Part shown: positions 30,795-37,874 of the stretch, piece by piece | How positions within the stretch are numbered: position 1 is the first letter of the stretch | Layout of the letters: each line of letters opens with the position of its first letter | Assembly (NCBI RefSeq): GCF_020510445.1 | Contig: NZ_JAHBAG010000001.1 | Span: 4,502,501 to 4,566,500, forward strand | Source of the DNA: Hydrogenophaga taeniospiralis | GTDB taxonomy: Bacteria > Pseudomonadota > Gammaproteobacteria > Burkholderiales > Burkholderiaceae_C | Direction: 5' to 3' | DNA length: 64,000 bases | The notes under the pieces: generated by a model | Databases searched by the model: none | What the model saw: the letters and a program-made list of their open reading frames with translations, nothing else | Told to the model about the DNA's origin: nothing | Program-made: the position numbers and the translations under genes

Positions 30795-31736
30795 ATGCCC
30801 CGCCGCCACCTGCCCGCCCTCCTGGACCAGATCCACACCGAAGCCCAGGCCCTGTTTGGCCAGGGCCGCGTGGCCGACTACATCCCCGCCCTGGGCGAGG
30901 TGCCGCCGCGCCAGTTCGGCATGGCGGTGGCGCTGTGCAATGGCGAAACCCACGCCGTCGGCGACGCCCACACGCCCTTTTCCCTGCAGAGCATCACCAA
31001 GCTCTTCACCTTCGTGCTGGCGCTCAAGCTCGTGGGCGACGAACTCTGGCAACGCGTGGGCCGCGAGCCCTCGGGCGCCGCGTTCAACTCCATCGTGCAG
31101 CTGGAAACGGAAAACGGCATCCCGCGCAACCCCTTCATCAACGCGGGCGCGCTCGTCATCACCGACATCCTCACCACCCGCTACGCCCACCTCGACTACG
31201 CCCTGCTCGGCGCCCTGCGCCGCCTGGCCGACGACCCCGGGCTGCACTGGAACGCCCGCATCGCCAAAAGCGAGCGCGACACCGCCCACCGCAACATGGC
31301 CATGGCCTACTTCATGAAGAGCCACGGCAATTTCCACAACCCGCCCGAGCTGGTGCTGGACAACTACTGCCGCCAGTGCGCCACCGAAATGAGCTGCGCC
31401 CAGCTCGCGCAGGCCACCATGTTCCTCGCCAACGGCGGCCGCGATCTTGGCCACCAGGGCCAGCCCGACGAGCAGTTTCTGAGCGCCGACGACACCCGCC
31501 GCGTCAACGCCCTGCTGCTCACCTGCGGCGCCTACGACGCCGCGGGCGACTTCGCCTACCGCATCGGCCTGCCGGTGAAGACCGGCGTGGGCGGCGGCAT
31601 CGTGGCCATCGTGCCCGGCGTGGGCACCGTGGCGGTGTGGGCGCCCGAGCTGGACGCCAAAGGCAATTCGGTGCTCGGCGCCTTCGCGCTGGAGCGGCTG
31701 GTGCAGCTCACGGGCTGGGGGCACAACACGCTCTGA
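30795..31736 (+). CDS. glsA: Glutaminase
   Basis: A 313-residue glutaminase of the serine-dependent beta-lactamase-like fold, hydrolysing glutamine to glutamate and ammonia. The catalytic SxxK motif is in FSLQSITKLFTF (Ser and Lys about residues 64-67). GIPRNPFINAGALV, FMKSHGNFHNPPELVLDNYCRQC and VKTGVGGGIVAIVPG are family signatures. ATG 30795 is chosen; ATG 30786 is an alternative. A TAGAAT hexamer immediately upstream suggests a leaderless transcript. No link to the downstream hipA-type gene is evident. Confidence 0.93.
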   Translation: MPRRHLPALLDQIHTEAQALFGQGRVADYIPALGEVPPRQFGMAVALCNGETHAVGDAHTPFSLQSITKLFTFVLALKLVGDELWQRVGREPSGAAFNSIVQLETENGIPRNPFINAGALVITDILTTRYAHLDYALLGALRRLADDPGLHWNARIAKSERDTAHRNMAMAYFMKSHGNFHNPPELVLDNYCRQCATEMSCAQLAQATMFLANGGRDLGHQGQPDEQFLSADDTRRVNALLLTCGAYDAAGDFAYRIGLPVKTGVGGGIVAIVPGVGTVAVWAPELDAKGNSVLGAFALERLVQLTGWGHNTL

Positions 31737-31776
31737 ATGCATTCGGTTGAATGGGCTTGAGATGGCATGTTTTCTT

Positions 31777-31846
31777 GAAAACCATTGATAAACAATGGGT
31801 TTTCATTGAAAATTCAATTCAAGTATTCATTCATAAATTCATTCAT
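31777..31846. promoter_or_regulatory. AT-rich palindromic leader upstream of yjjJ-like gene
   Basis: An imperfect inverted repeat, GAAAACCATTG (31777-31787) and CAATGGGTTTTC (31793-31804), is separated by five bases. Downstream, ATTCATTCAT occurs twice, at 31825-31834 and 31837-31846, overlapping the start codon. The block is much more AT-rich than its surroundings. It looks like an operator/promoter, possibly bound by the encoded protein's own helix-turn-helix domain. Confidence 0.55.
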
Positions 31847-33191
31847 GAGCCCCCAAAACCCCACCGATAGCGGGCTGCTGCAGGCCCTGCGCAGCCTGGG
31901 CGGCCAAGCCGGCGGCGCCCAGTTGCGGCAAGGCCTGGGCATCAGCCAGCCCACCCTGTCGCGCCTGCTGGCGCCGTTGGTGGCCGGCGGCCAGGTGGTG
32001 GCGGTGGGCGCGGCGCGGGCGCGGCGCTACCTGCTGCCGCGCGAGGTGGAGGGCGTGGGCCGCCAGGTGCCCATCCATGAAGTCACACCGCAAGGCGAGC
32101 TGCGCCCGTTCGGCACGCTCTACCCGCTGGCCGGCGGCGGCTTCTGGATGGACGAAGCCGACAAGGCGCACGGCAGCAGCGCCTACCACCCCAGCCTGCC
32201 CTGGTTTCTCTACGACATGCGGCCCCAGGGCTTTCTCGGTCGGGGCTTTGTCGACACGCACCCGGCCCTTCAACTGCCCGCCAACCTGCAGCACTGGAGC
32301 GACGACCACATCTTGAAAGCGCTGGTCAACGCTGGCGAAGACCTGCCCGGCAACCTCGTCGTCGGCACCGCCGCGTTCGACCGCTTCCTGAGCCTGCCCG
32401 CGCCGCAGCGCAGCCGCGCGCCCGTGGTGAACGCGCCCGCCGTGCAATACCCTGCCCTGGCCGCACAGGCGCTGGGCCAGACCCTGGCCGGTTCCAGCGC
32501 CGGCGGCGAGCAGCCCAAGTTCAGCGCGCTGCGCGAAGGGCACCCGGTGCTGGTGAAGTTCTCCCCGGCCAGCGAGAGCGCCACCGACCAGCGCTGGCGC
32601 GACCTGCTGGTCTGCGAAGCCCTGGCCCTGCACACCCTGGCGGACGCCGGCATCAGCGCCGCCCACACCGAACTCATCGAGGCCGAGGGCCGCGTCTTCC
32701 TCGAAAGCCGCCGTTTCGACCGCACGCCGCAAGGCCGTGTGGGCATGGTCTCGCTCGAGGTCTACGACCGCCAGTACATCGGCCAGGGCACCAACTGGGT
32801 CGACACCGCCCGCCGCTCCGACCAGGCCGGCTCCGAGCGCCTGAGCGCGGCCGATGTGACCACCCTCTGCCTGCTCGACGCCTTTGGCGCGCTGATCGCC
32901 AACACCGACCGCCACCACGGCAACATCTCGCTGCTGCTGCGCGACCACCGCTGGCAGCTCGCCCCCGCCTACGACATGCTGCCCATGCTCTACGCCCCCG
33001 TGGCCGGTGAACTGGTGCCGCGCGACTTCGCCGCCCAGCCGCCGCGCCCCAGCGTGCACACCCTGGCCGTGTGGCCCCAGGCGCGCGCGCTGGCCACCGG
33101 GTTCTGGCTGCTCGTGGCAGACGATGCGCGCATCAGCGCCGGGTTCCGGGCGATGGCCCAGGCCAACGCCGCGCTCGTGGCCGGGCTCTGA
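31845..33191 (+). CDS. yjjJ: HipA-family kinase with N-terminal HTH (YjjJ type)
   Basis: A 448-residue protein combining a winged-helix DNA-binding segment (about 10-70: LRQGLGISQPTLSRLLAPLVAGG) with a HipA-type kinase domain. HipA features are SSAGGEQPKFSAL (phosphate-binding region), VLVKFSP (ATP-binding Lys), LLDAFGALIANTDRHHGNISLL with catalytic Asp near residue 355, and LAPAYDMLPM. No separate HipB antitoxin gene is adjacent; as in E. coli YjjJ, the fused HTH may take that role. HipA phosphorylates aminoacyl-tRNA synthetase GltX; the target here is unknown. ATG 31845 lies within the AT-rich repeat leader; an in-frame upstream start at 31785 is less likely. Confidence 0.85.
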   Translation: MSPQNPTDSGLLQALRSLGGQAGGAQLRQGLGISQPTLSRLLAPLVAGGQVVAVGAARARRYLLPREVEGVGRQVPIHEVTPQGELRPFGTLYPLAGGGFWMDEADKAHGSSAYHPSLPWFLYDMRPQGFLGRGFVDTHPALQLPANLQHWSDDHILKALVNAGEDLPGNLVVGTAAFDRFLSLPAPQRSRAPVVNAPAVQYPALAAQALGQTLAGSSAGGEQPKFSALREGHPVLVKFSPASESATDQRWRDLLVCEALALHTLADAGISAAHTELIEAEGRVFLESRRFDRTPQGRVGMVSLEVYDRQYIGQGTNWVDTARRSDQAGSERLSAADVTTLCLLDAFGALIANTDRHHGNISLLLRDHRWQLAPAYDMLPMLYAPVAGELVPRDFAAQPPRPSVHTLAVWPQARALATGFWLLVADDARISAGFRAMAQANAALVAGL

Positions 33192-33304
33192 CCACACCTT
33201 TCGCTGCCGCGTTTGAGGGATTGCAGCGCACACCGCAGACGGCACAATCGGCCACCTGTCACACATACGCACCGCCGGGACACATCGGCGGTCTGAATAC
33301 CAAC

Positions 33305-33892
33305 ATGAACAAACAACAGCCACGCATTGGCGGCCTGGCCGCAGCCCCCTTGGTTCTTGGAGCGCTCGCTGCTCTGTCGCTGAGCGCCTGCGCCGCCGGC
33401 CCCGCGGTCCCCACAGGCCCCATCTCCCATCTGTGCAAGCCCCAGGAAGTCGTCGGCTTCTCCTGCGAGCTGGCTGACAAGCGCGTGCTGTCGCTGTGCG
33501 GCTCGCCGAAGTTCAACGAATTCAAAGGCGCGCCCCAGGACAACCCGGGGTATGCGTATGTCGTGGTCGGCACCCTGCGGGGCCAGGTGCAGTTCCAGTA
33601 CCCGGCGCAACCGGCGGACTACAAGCAGCACATGACCTTTTCGATGTCAACGGCGGGCGCCAGTCCGCACATGTGGGTGAACACCGACAAAGGCAGCTTT
33701 CTTCACTTCAGCCTGGATATTCAGGAACCGGTCGACGCCACTCCGGAGAACGCGCCGCAGGACTGGCCTCTGGGCAACCTCAAGGACCGCACACTGTGTG
33801 CACGCAAAATCAACCGTGACCACATCGACTCGTTCATGTCGCGAATGATCGAGGATCCTGAATGGGTCAAGACCCGAGGGTGGAGCCGGTGA
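33305..33892 (+). CDS. Lipoprotein, candidate immunity protein
   Basis: A 195-residue predicted lipoprotein. Residues 1-29 form a signal sequence with lipobox LSAC, followed by a soluble domain with six or so cysteine and aromatic-rich strands (VGFSCELADKRVLSLCG, PGYAYVVVGTLRGQVQFQYP). No catalytic family is recognised. It lies 32 bases upstream of, and co-directional with, a GH19 domain protein carrying an XVIPCD-like tail. Immunity proteins of X-type T4SS effectors are characteristically periplasmic lipoproteins encoded directly beside the effector, so it may protect the cell from that enzyme. This role rests on context only. Confidence 0.7.
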   Translation: MNKQQPRIGGLAAAPLVLGALAALSLSACAAGPAVPTGPISHLCKPQEVVGFSCELADKRVLSLCGSPKFNEFKGAPQDNPGYAYVVVGTLRGQVQFQYPAQPADYKQHMTFSMSTAGASPHMWVNTDKGSFLHFSLDIQEPVDATPENAPQDWPLGNLKDRTLCARKINRDHIDSFMSRMIEDPEWVKTRGWSR

Positions 33893-33924
33893 ACAGGCCG
33901 TCTTTCGAAAGATGAGGTCGAGCG

Positions 33925-35070
33925 ATGCCAAACCCGGACATCCCCCATCTGGACTCGGATAAACAACGCCAGCGCGCCGAATCCCTATTGGTGACGGCTT
34001 ATCGCAGCGGTATCACCGAGCCCAAGGAGCTTGCCAACTTCATGGGGCAAGTCCAGCACGAGAGCCAGAATTTCTCGCGTCTTGAAGAGAACCTGAACTA
34101 CAGCGGCAACCGCCTCTACGACGTGTTCAGAGACCGCAACGGGCTGACCGCCGCCAAGGCGCAGGAGCTTGCCCAGATTCCCGACCGCACCGAGCGCCAG
34201 CAAGCCATCGCAGAGCAGGTATACGGCGGGCAAGAGGGCAAAACCAAACTGGGCAACACCGAGCCCGGTGACGGGTACACCTTCCGCGGACGCGGCTACA
34301 TGCAGCTGACCGGGCGATACAACTACACCGCACACGGCAAAGCGGCCGGGATCGACCTGGTCAACCACCCCGAGCTGGCCGCAGACCCAGGCAATGCCGA
34401 GAAGCTGGCGGTCCAGTACTGGAAAACCACGGTGCACGGCAACGTCCAGGCCCGTACAGACGTGGCCATGGCGGGCTCCATCATCAACACGGGAACCGCT
34501 CGCCACAAAAATCCCAAAGGCCTCCCCGACCGCCAGGCCAACGCCGCCGCCTGGGAAACCGCACTCAACAAGGGCTACTTGCAAGAAGCCCTGGCGCGCC
34601 ATCCCCTGGCGCCCGACGAGCCGGCGGCCCAACGCCCCGCCGCCCCGGAGGCCCTCAACCAACCCCTGCAACTCAAGCCCGACCACCAGCTCTCGCCCCA
34701 AAGCCTGCGCCTGATCCAGGACAGCGGGCAACACGTCCGGGCGCTCGCCGACAAACACCAATTGCCCTGGGACCCCGGCATGGACAACACCGTGTACGCG
34801 CTGGCCCGGCAGGCGCGCGAACAGGGGCTGACCGGCATCACCCACCTGAAGGTCGCCGACGGGCAGATCCGCTTTGCCCAGTACGACGGCCTGACCCTCA
34901 AAGACGGCGCGCTCAACGCCCGCGCCGCCGCCAACACCGAAACCCAACAGTCCATCGCCCGGATGGCGCAGGCCGACCAGTCTCCGGCGCAGAACCAAGT
35001 CCAGGCCCACGACGCAGCGCCCGCCCAGGCCCCCACCCGCTCCATGGCATCGCCCGCGATGTCCATGTGA
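33925..35070 (+). CDS. GH19 muramidase-like protein with XVIPCD-like tail (T4SS effector candidate)
   Basis: A 381-residue protein without signal peptide. Residues about 10-225 are a glycoside hydrolase family 19 (chitinase/lysozyme) domain: QVQHESQNFSRLEENLNYS with catalytic Glu46, and TFRGRGYMQLTGRYNY at 119-134. A Pro/Ala linker leads to a second region (about 253-381). Its pattern LSPQSLRLIQDS, DNTVYALARQAREQGLTGITHL, DGQIRFAQYDGL and a Gln-rich end (QQSIARMAQADQSPAQNQVQ) resembles the XVIPCD secretion signal of X-type T4SS antibacterial effectors. Lack of a Sec signal fits T4SS export. The lipoprotein upstream would be the immunity partner. Alternative: a phage-derived endolysin, but no phage genes surround it. 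Confidence 0.75.
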   Translation: MPNPDIPHLDSDKQRQRAESLLVTAYRSGITEPKELANFMGQVQHESQNFSRLEENLNYSGNRLYDVFRDRNGLTAAKAQELAQIPDRTERQQAIAEQVYGGQEGKTKLGNTEPGDGYTFRGRGYMQLTGRYNYTAHGKAAGIDLVNHPELAADPGNAEKLAVQYWKTTVHGNVQARTDVAMAGSIINTGTARHKNPKGLPDRQANAAAWETALNKGYLQEALARHPLAPDEPAAQRPAAPEALNQPLQLKPDHQLSPQSLRLIQDSGQHVRALADKHQLPWDPGMDNTVYALARQAREQGLTGITHLKVADGQIRFAQYDGLTLKDGALNARAAANTETQQSIARMAQADQSPAQNQVQAHDAAPAQAPTRSMASPAMSM

Positions 35071-35077
35071 GACTTCG

Positions 35078-35557
35078 TCAGCCCCACAGCGGCGGCTTGA
35101 GCACCATCAGCGCGAACACCGCCATCATCGCCACGAAGGCCGGGTAGCCCAGCCCTTCCCACCAGCGCGCCATGCGCCAGTAGACCTCGGGCAACGCGGT
35201 GTCGCCACGCGCCTGTGCAGCCGAAGCCAGGCGCGCCATGCGAACCTGCAGCGCCACCACCGGCAGCCAGCAGGCGCCGGCCAGCGCATAGAGCGCGAGC
35301 GCCAGCGCGATCCACGGGGTGCTCAGCGGCCAGCCGGCCATCGCCGCCATCGCGAAGCCGCTGAGCGGCTGGATGATCACCGTCGGCGTGGTCATCCACA
35401 GGTCGGCCTTGACCACCAGGCGCGACACCACCGCCTGCGCCGGCACCGAGCCGCTGCGGTTGGCCATGAACAGGTAAAAAGCGGTGCCAAAGCCGGTGCC
35501 CACCAGCACCACGCTGGAGAGCACGTGCAGGGTCTTGATCCACAAGTACAGGTTCAT
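35078..35557 (-). CDS. DUF2269 membrane protein
   Basis: A 159-residue membrane protein with four predicted helices: YLWIKTLHVLSSVVLVGTGFG, an aromatic-rich second helix, ALALALYALAGACWLPVVAL, and a C-terminal helix ending MVLKPPLWG. The conserved KTLHVLSSVVLVGTG start is typical of DUF2269. Its ATG overlaps the stop of the DoxX-like gene upstream (ATGA). It is last in a coupled four-gene operon. Function unknown; the family often neighbours DoxX and SDR genes. Confidence 0.85.
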   Translation of the reverse strand: MNLYLWIKTLHVLSSVVLVGTGFGTAFYLFMANRSGSVPAQAVVSRLVVKADLWMTTPTVIIQPLSGFAMAAMAGWPLSTPWIALALALYALAGACWLPVVALQVRMARLASAAQARGDTALPEVYWRMARWWEGLGYPAFVAMMAVFALMVLKPPLWG

Positions 35558-35952
35558 CACGATCCAACCTCCAGAAGGTTCCACCGGCTGCCGCGCCACA
35601 GCAAGGCCAGGATCGGCAGGTTCTTGAGCAAAGGCCCCAGGGGGTGCAGCCACAGCTGCGGCACCATGGCCGTGGCCAGCGCGCTGAACACCAGCACCAC
35701 GGCCACGCCAGCGCGGCAAGCCCACGCCCCGGGCCGCAGCGCCAGCCACAGGCCCATGGCCAGGTCCAGCGCGATGCCGCCGGCCACCAGGGCCGACACC
35801 CAGGCCTCGGGCACCCAGCCGGGCTGGCGCACCAGCCCGTGGCTGATGCCGCCCCAGCCCAGCCACGACACCCCCGCCGTGCCCCACCACAGGGCCACCA
35901 GGCTCCAGCGCTCGACCGCGCTCAGGCTTGCATTGGCTTCGTGTTCGTGCAT
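35557..35952 (-). CDS. DoxX-like membrane protein
   Basis: A 131-residue protein with about four transmembrane helices (SLVALWWGTAGVSWLGW, WVSALVAGGIALDLAMGLWLAL, AGVAVVLVFSALATAMV, a final PLLKNLPILALLW). The NLPILALLW end and overall layout match DoxX_3-type proteins, which pair with SDR epimerases and DUF2269. ATG 35952 (MHEHEANASLSAVERW) is chosen; it overlaps the stop of the SDR reading frame, and its own stop overlaps the next ATG, so translation is chained. Confidence 0.8.
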   Translation of the reverse strand: MHEHEANASLSAVERWSLVALWWGTAGVSWLGWGGISHGLVRQPGWVPEAWVSALVAGGIALDLAMGLWLALRPGAWACRAGVAVVLVFSALATAMVPQLWLHPLGPLLKNLPILALLWRGSRWNLLEVGS

Positions 35953-36715
35953 CACAGCGCCTCCTGCGGCCACTGCCGCACCGACACCGGTGGTCGCCCC
36001 AGCAGCCGCTCCAGCGGTGCCGCGTCGGCCGTGTTGGGCTGGGCCAGCAGAGCCAGCGTTTCGCTGCACCAGGGCGTCAGCGGCACGGCGTCCCCCAGCC
36101 GCGCGCTCCAGCGGCTCGGCGCATCGGGCAGCAGCGCGACGCGGGCCGGCCCGTGCCCCATGGCCTCGCGCCAGTGCGCGATCAGCGCCTGCAGCGTGAA
36201 CACCTCGGGGCCCGCCAGTTCGAGCCTGCCCTGCGCGTCGGACCGCAGGCTGGCCACCACCGCCGCCGCCAGGTCGTCGACGTGCAGCGGCTGCGCCAGC
36301 CCGCGCGCGACCGGCGCTGGCAGCAGCAGCAACGGCAGCCGTGCCAGCGCGCGGAACAGCCCACTCGACGCGCCGCCCTCGCCCACCACGATGCTCGGCC
36401 TCAACACCACCGCCTCCAGCGCGCCGCGAGCGGCCAACGCCAGCAGGTGCTCGTCGGCCGCTCGCTTGCTGCGGGCGTAGGCGGTGGGGTTGCCCTCGAT
36501 GCCCAGGGCCGAGACCTGCACCACCCGCCGCACGCCGACCCCACCGTGTTCACCACCGCGTCCACGCCCGAGAGGTAGGGCACCCAGTCGTCGGCCGCCG
36601 TGGCCCGCGCCATGTCCACCCGCGGGCGGCTCACCAGCGTGTGCCCCGCCGCCTGCAGCGCCTGCGCCACATGCCGCCCCACAAACCCCGAAGCACCCAG
36701 CAACCAGACGTTCAT
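35952..36715 (-). pseudogene. SDR/NAD(P)-binding epimerase, frameshifted with internal deletion
   Basis: The gene starts MNVWLLGASGFVGRHVAQAL (Rossmann GxxGxxG) in one frame and runs to DAVVNTVG near 36545. The rest, GVRRVVQVSALGIEGNPTAYARSKRAADEHLL onward, is in another frame. Joining them leaves about 25-30 residues missing between NTVG and GVRRVVQ, where relatives continue through a helix before the AAGVRRVVQVSALG strand. So this is a deletion that also shifts frame, not a simple indel. The remainder is intact to the stop, and overlapping start/stop codons with both neighbours are preserved. The break might be genuine decay or an assembly error. Confidence 0.8.
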
Positions 36716-37164
36716 GATCCGTCCCTCCGGCAGACACCATCGGCACAGGCCGGCACCGATTGGCGCGCCGCGCGCCGCAGGGCCGTCTCGAAGACCGCGT
36801 GCGCCAGCCAGCGCGGAAACAGATGCCGGTGGCCCGCCACCCAGGGGTACAGCCGGTCGGCCAGCGGCCGCAGCCGGGGCGCGCTCAGCGAGCGTGCCAC
36901 CCAAGAAATGCCCACCGCCCCGTACATGGCCACAAAGGTGTCCACCCCGCGCAGCCAGGAGCCGTCGGGCGCCTGCGCGTGCAGCAGCCGCGCCAGGTCG
37001 TCCCGCGTCACGCCGGTCGGCGCCACAAAGCCCGGCGCCGCGATGTCCACGAAGCGCAGGCGCTGCGCACGCTCATTGCGCAGCATCAGGTTGCTCATCT
37101 CGGCCATGCACAGTGGGCAGGCGCCGTCGTAATACAGGGTCAAGGGGTAGAGGTTCTGGTTCAT
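36712..37164 (-). CDS. DCC-family thiol-disulfide oxidoreductase-like protein (DUF393)
   Basis: A 150-residue protein of the DCC/DUF393 family. The N-terminus LTLYYDGACPLCMAEM contains the DxxCPxC motif (Asp-Gly-Ala-Cys-Pro-Leu-Cys) that names the family. RFVDIAAPGF and LHAQAPDGSWLRGVDTFVAMY follow as expected. It is the first gene of the operon DCC-SDR-DoxX-DUF2269, and its stop overlaps the SDR start. An ATTTCTGT...ACAGAAAT palindrome lies about 70 bases upstream and is probably the operator of the adjacent regulator. Redox function is inferred from the Cys motif. Confidence 0.85.
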   Translation of the reverse strand: MNQNLYPLTLYYDGACPLCMAEMSNLMLRNERAQRLRFVDIAAPGFVAPTGVTRDDLARLLHAQAPDGSWLRGVDTFVAMYGAVGISWVARSLSAPRLRPLADRLYPWVAGHRHLFPRWLAHAVFETALRRAARQSVPACADGVCRRDGS

Positions 37165-37230
37165 CGCATCGCTCCTTCCTTTGTGGATTCCTTGGATTCC
37201 GTTGATTCGATCGATTCCGTTTATTCTGTT

Positions 37231-37250
37231 ATTTCTGTCAAAACAGAAAT
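37231..37250. promoter_or_regulatory. Regulator operator, copy 1
   Basis: The palindrome ATTTCTGT-CAAA-ACAGAAAT lies between the GbsR/MarR gene and the DCC operon it faces. It matches a second site at 37834-37855 in front of the regulator gene. Repetition in both intergenic regions points to one DNA-binding protein. Confidence 0.7.
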
Positions 37251-37258
37251 TCATAGTC

Positions 37259-37291
37259 AAAAAAAAGCCCGGGCGGCGGTTCAGCCGTCCG
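37259..37291 (-). terminator. Terminator of the GbsR/MarR regulator
   Basis: On the minus strand CGGACGGC and GCCGCCCG form a stem with one mismatch around a 6-base loop, followed by GGC and eight T. The stem overlaps the last codons and stop of the regulator. Confidence 0.65.
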
Positions 37292-37808
37292 AGCGCACGA
37301 ACTTCTGCACCGAAGCGCCCAGGCGCATCACCTTTTCCAGCGTGGCGGGCGACAGGCGCAGCATCTCGTCCGTCCACACGCCCAGGGTCTGCATGAAGCG
37401 CAGCGTTTCGCGCACACGGTCTTGCGCGTCGGCCGACTCGGCCTCGAATTCCGGCGTGTTCACCAGCGCCTGCAGCATCTGCACCGTGGGCTGAAACTCG
37501 CGCTCCTTGCGCTGGCGCACGATGGTGCGAAACAGCTCCCATACGTCGGACGAGGTTTCAAAATAATCGCGCCGGTCGCCCAGCACCTGCGTCGGCCGGA
37601 TCAGCCCCCAACCCTGCAGCTCCTTGAGGCTGTTGCTCACGTTGGAGCGGGCCACCACCAGGGTGTTGGCGATCTCTTCGGCATGCAGCGGGCGGCCGTG
37701 GAAAAACAGCAGGGCATGGATCTGCGCCACGGTGCGGTTCACGCCCCAGGCGGTGCCCATTTCGCCCCAGTGCAGCACAAAACGGCGGGAGGTTTCGGTG
37801 AGTTCCAT
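37281..37808 (-). CDS. GbsR/MarR-family transcriptional regulator
   Basis: A 175-residue winged-helix regulator of the GbsR/MarR group. SRRFVLHWGEMGTAWGVNRTVAQIHALLFFHGRPLHAEEIA is the family N-terminus; the recognition region is TLVVARSNVSNSLKELQGWGLI and the wing VLGDRRDYFE. ATG 37808 (MELTETSRRF) is preferred over 37829. A perfect 22-base palindrome lies 26 bases upstream of the start and a similar one lies beyond its 3' end before the DCC operon, so it probably represses both itself and that operon. Its inducer is unknown. Confidence 0.88.
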   Translation of the reverse strand: MELTETSRRFVLHWGEMGTAWGVNRTVAQIHALLFFHGRPLHAEEIANTLVVARSNVSNSLKELQGWGLIRPTQVLGDRRDYFETSSDVWELFRTIVRQRKEREFQPTVQMLQALVNTPEFEAESADAQDRVRETLRFMQTLGVWTDEMLRLSPATLEKVMRLGASVQKFVRSDG

Positions 37809-37833
37809 GGGGTGGATGTTAGGCGCCATCAGA

Positions 37834-37855
37834 AATTTCTGTCAAGACAGAAATT
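37834..37855. promoter_or_regulatory. Regulator operator, copy 2
   Basis: A perfect inverted repeat AATTTCTGTC-AA-GACAGAAATT directly upstream of the GbsR/MarR gene start. It shares ATTTCTGTCAArACAGAAAT with the site at 37231. It suggests autoregulation. Confidence 0.72.
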
Positions 37856-37874
37856 AGCTACCGCCCACCATCGC

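Noticed and set aside
31825..31846. Short tandem repeats as a CRISPR or satellite
   Set aside because: Only two 10-base units are present, without spacers; they fit a promoter region.
33925..35070. Prophage endolysin interpretation of the GH19 gene
   Set aside because: No holin, spanin, structural or integrase genes nearby, and the C-terminal tail and upstream lipoprotein fit a secreted effector better. Not fully excluded.
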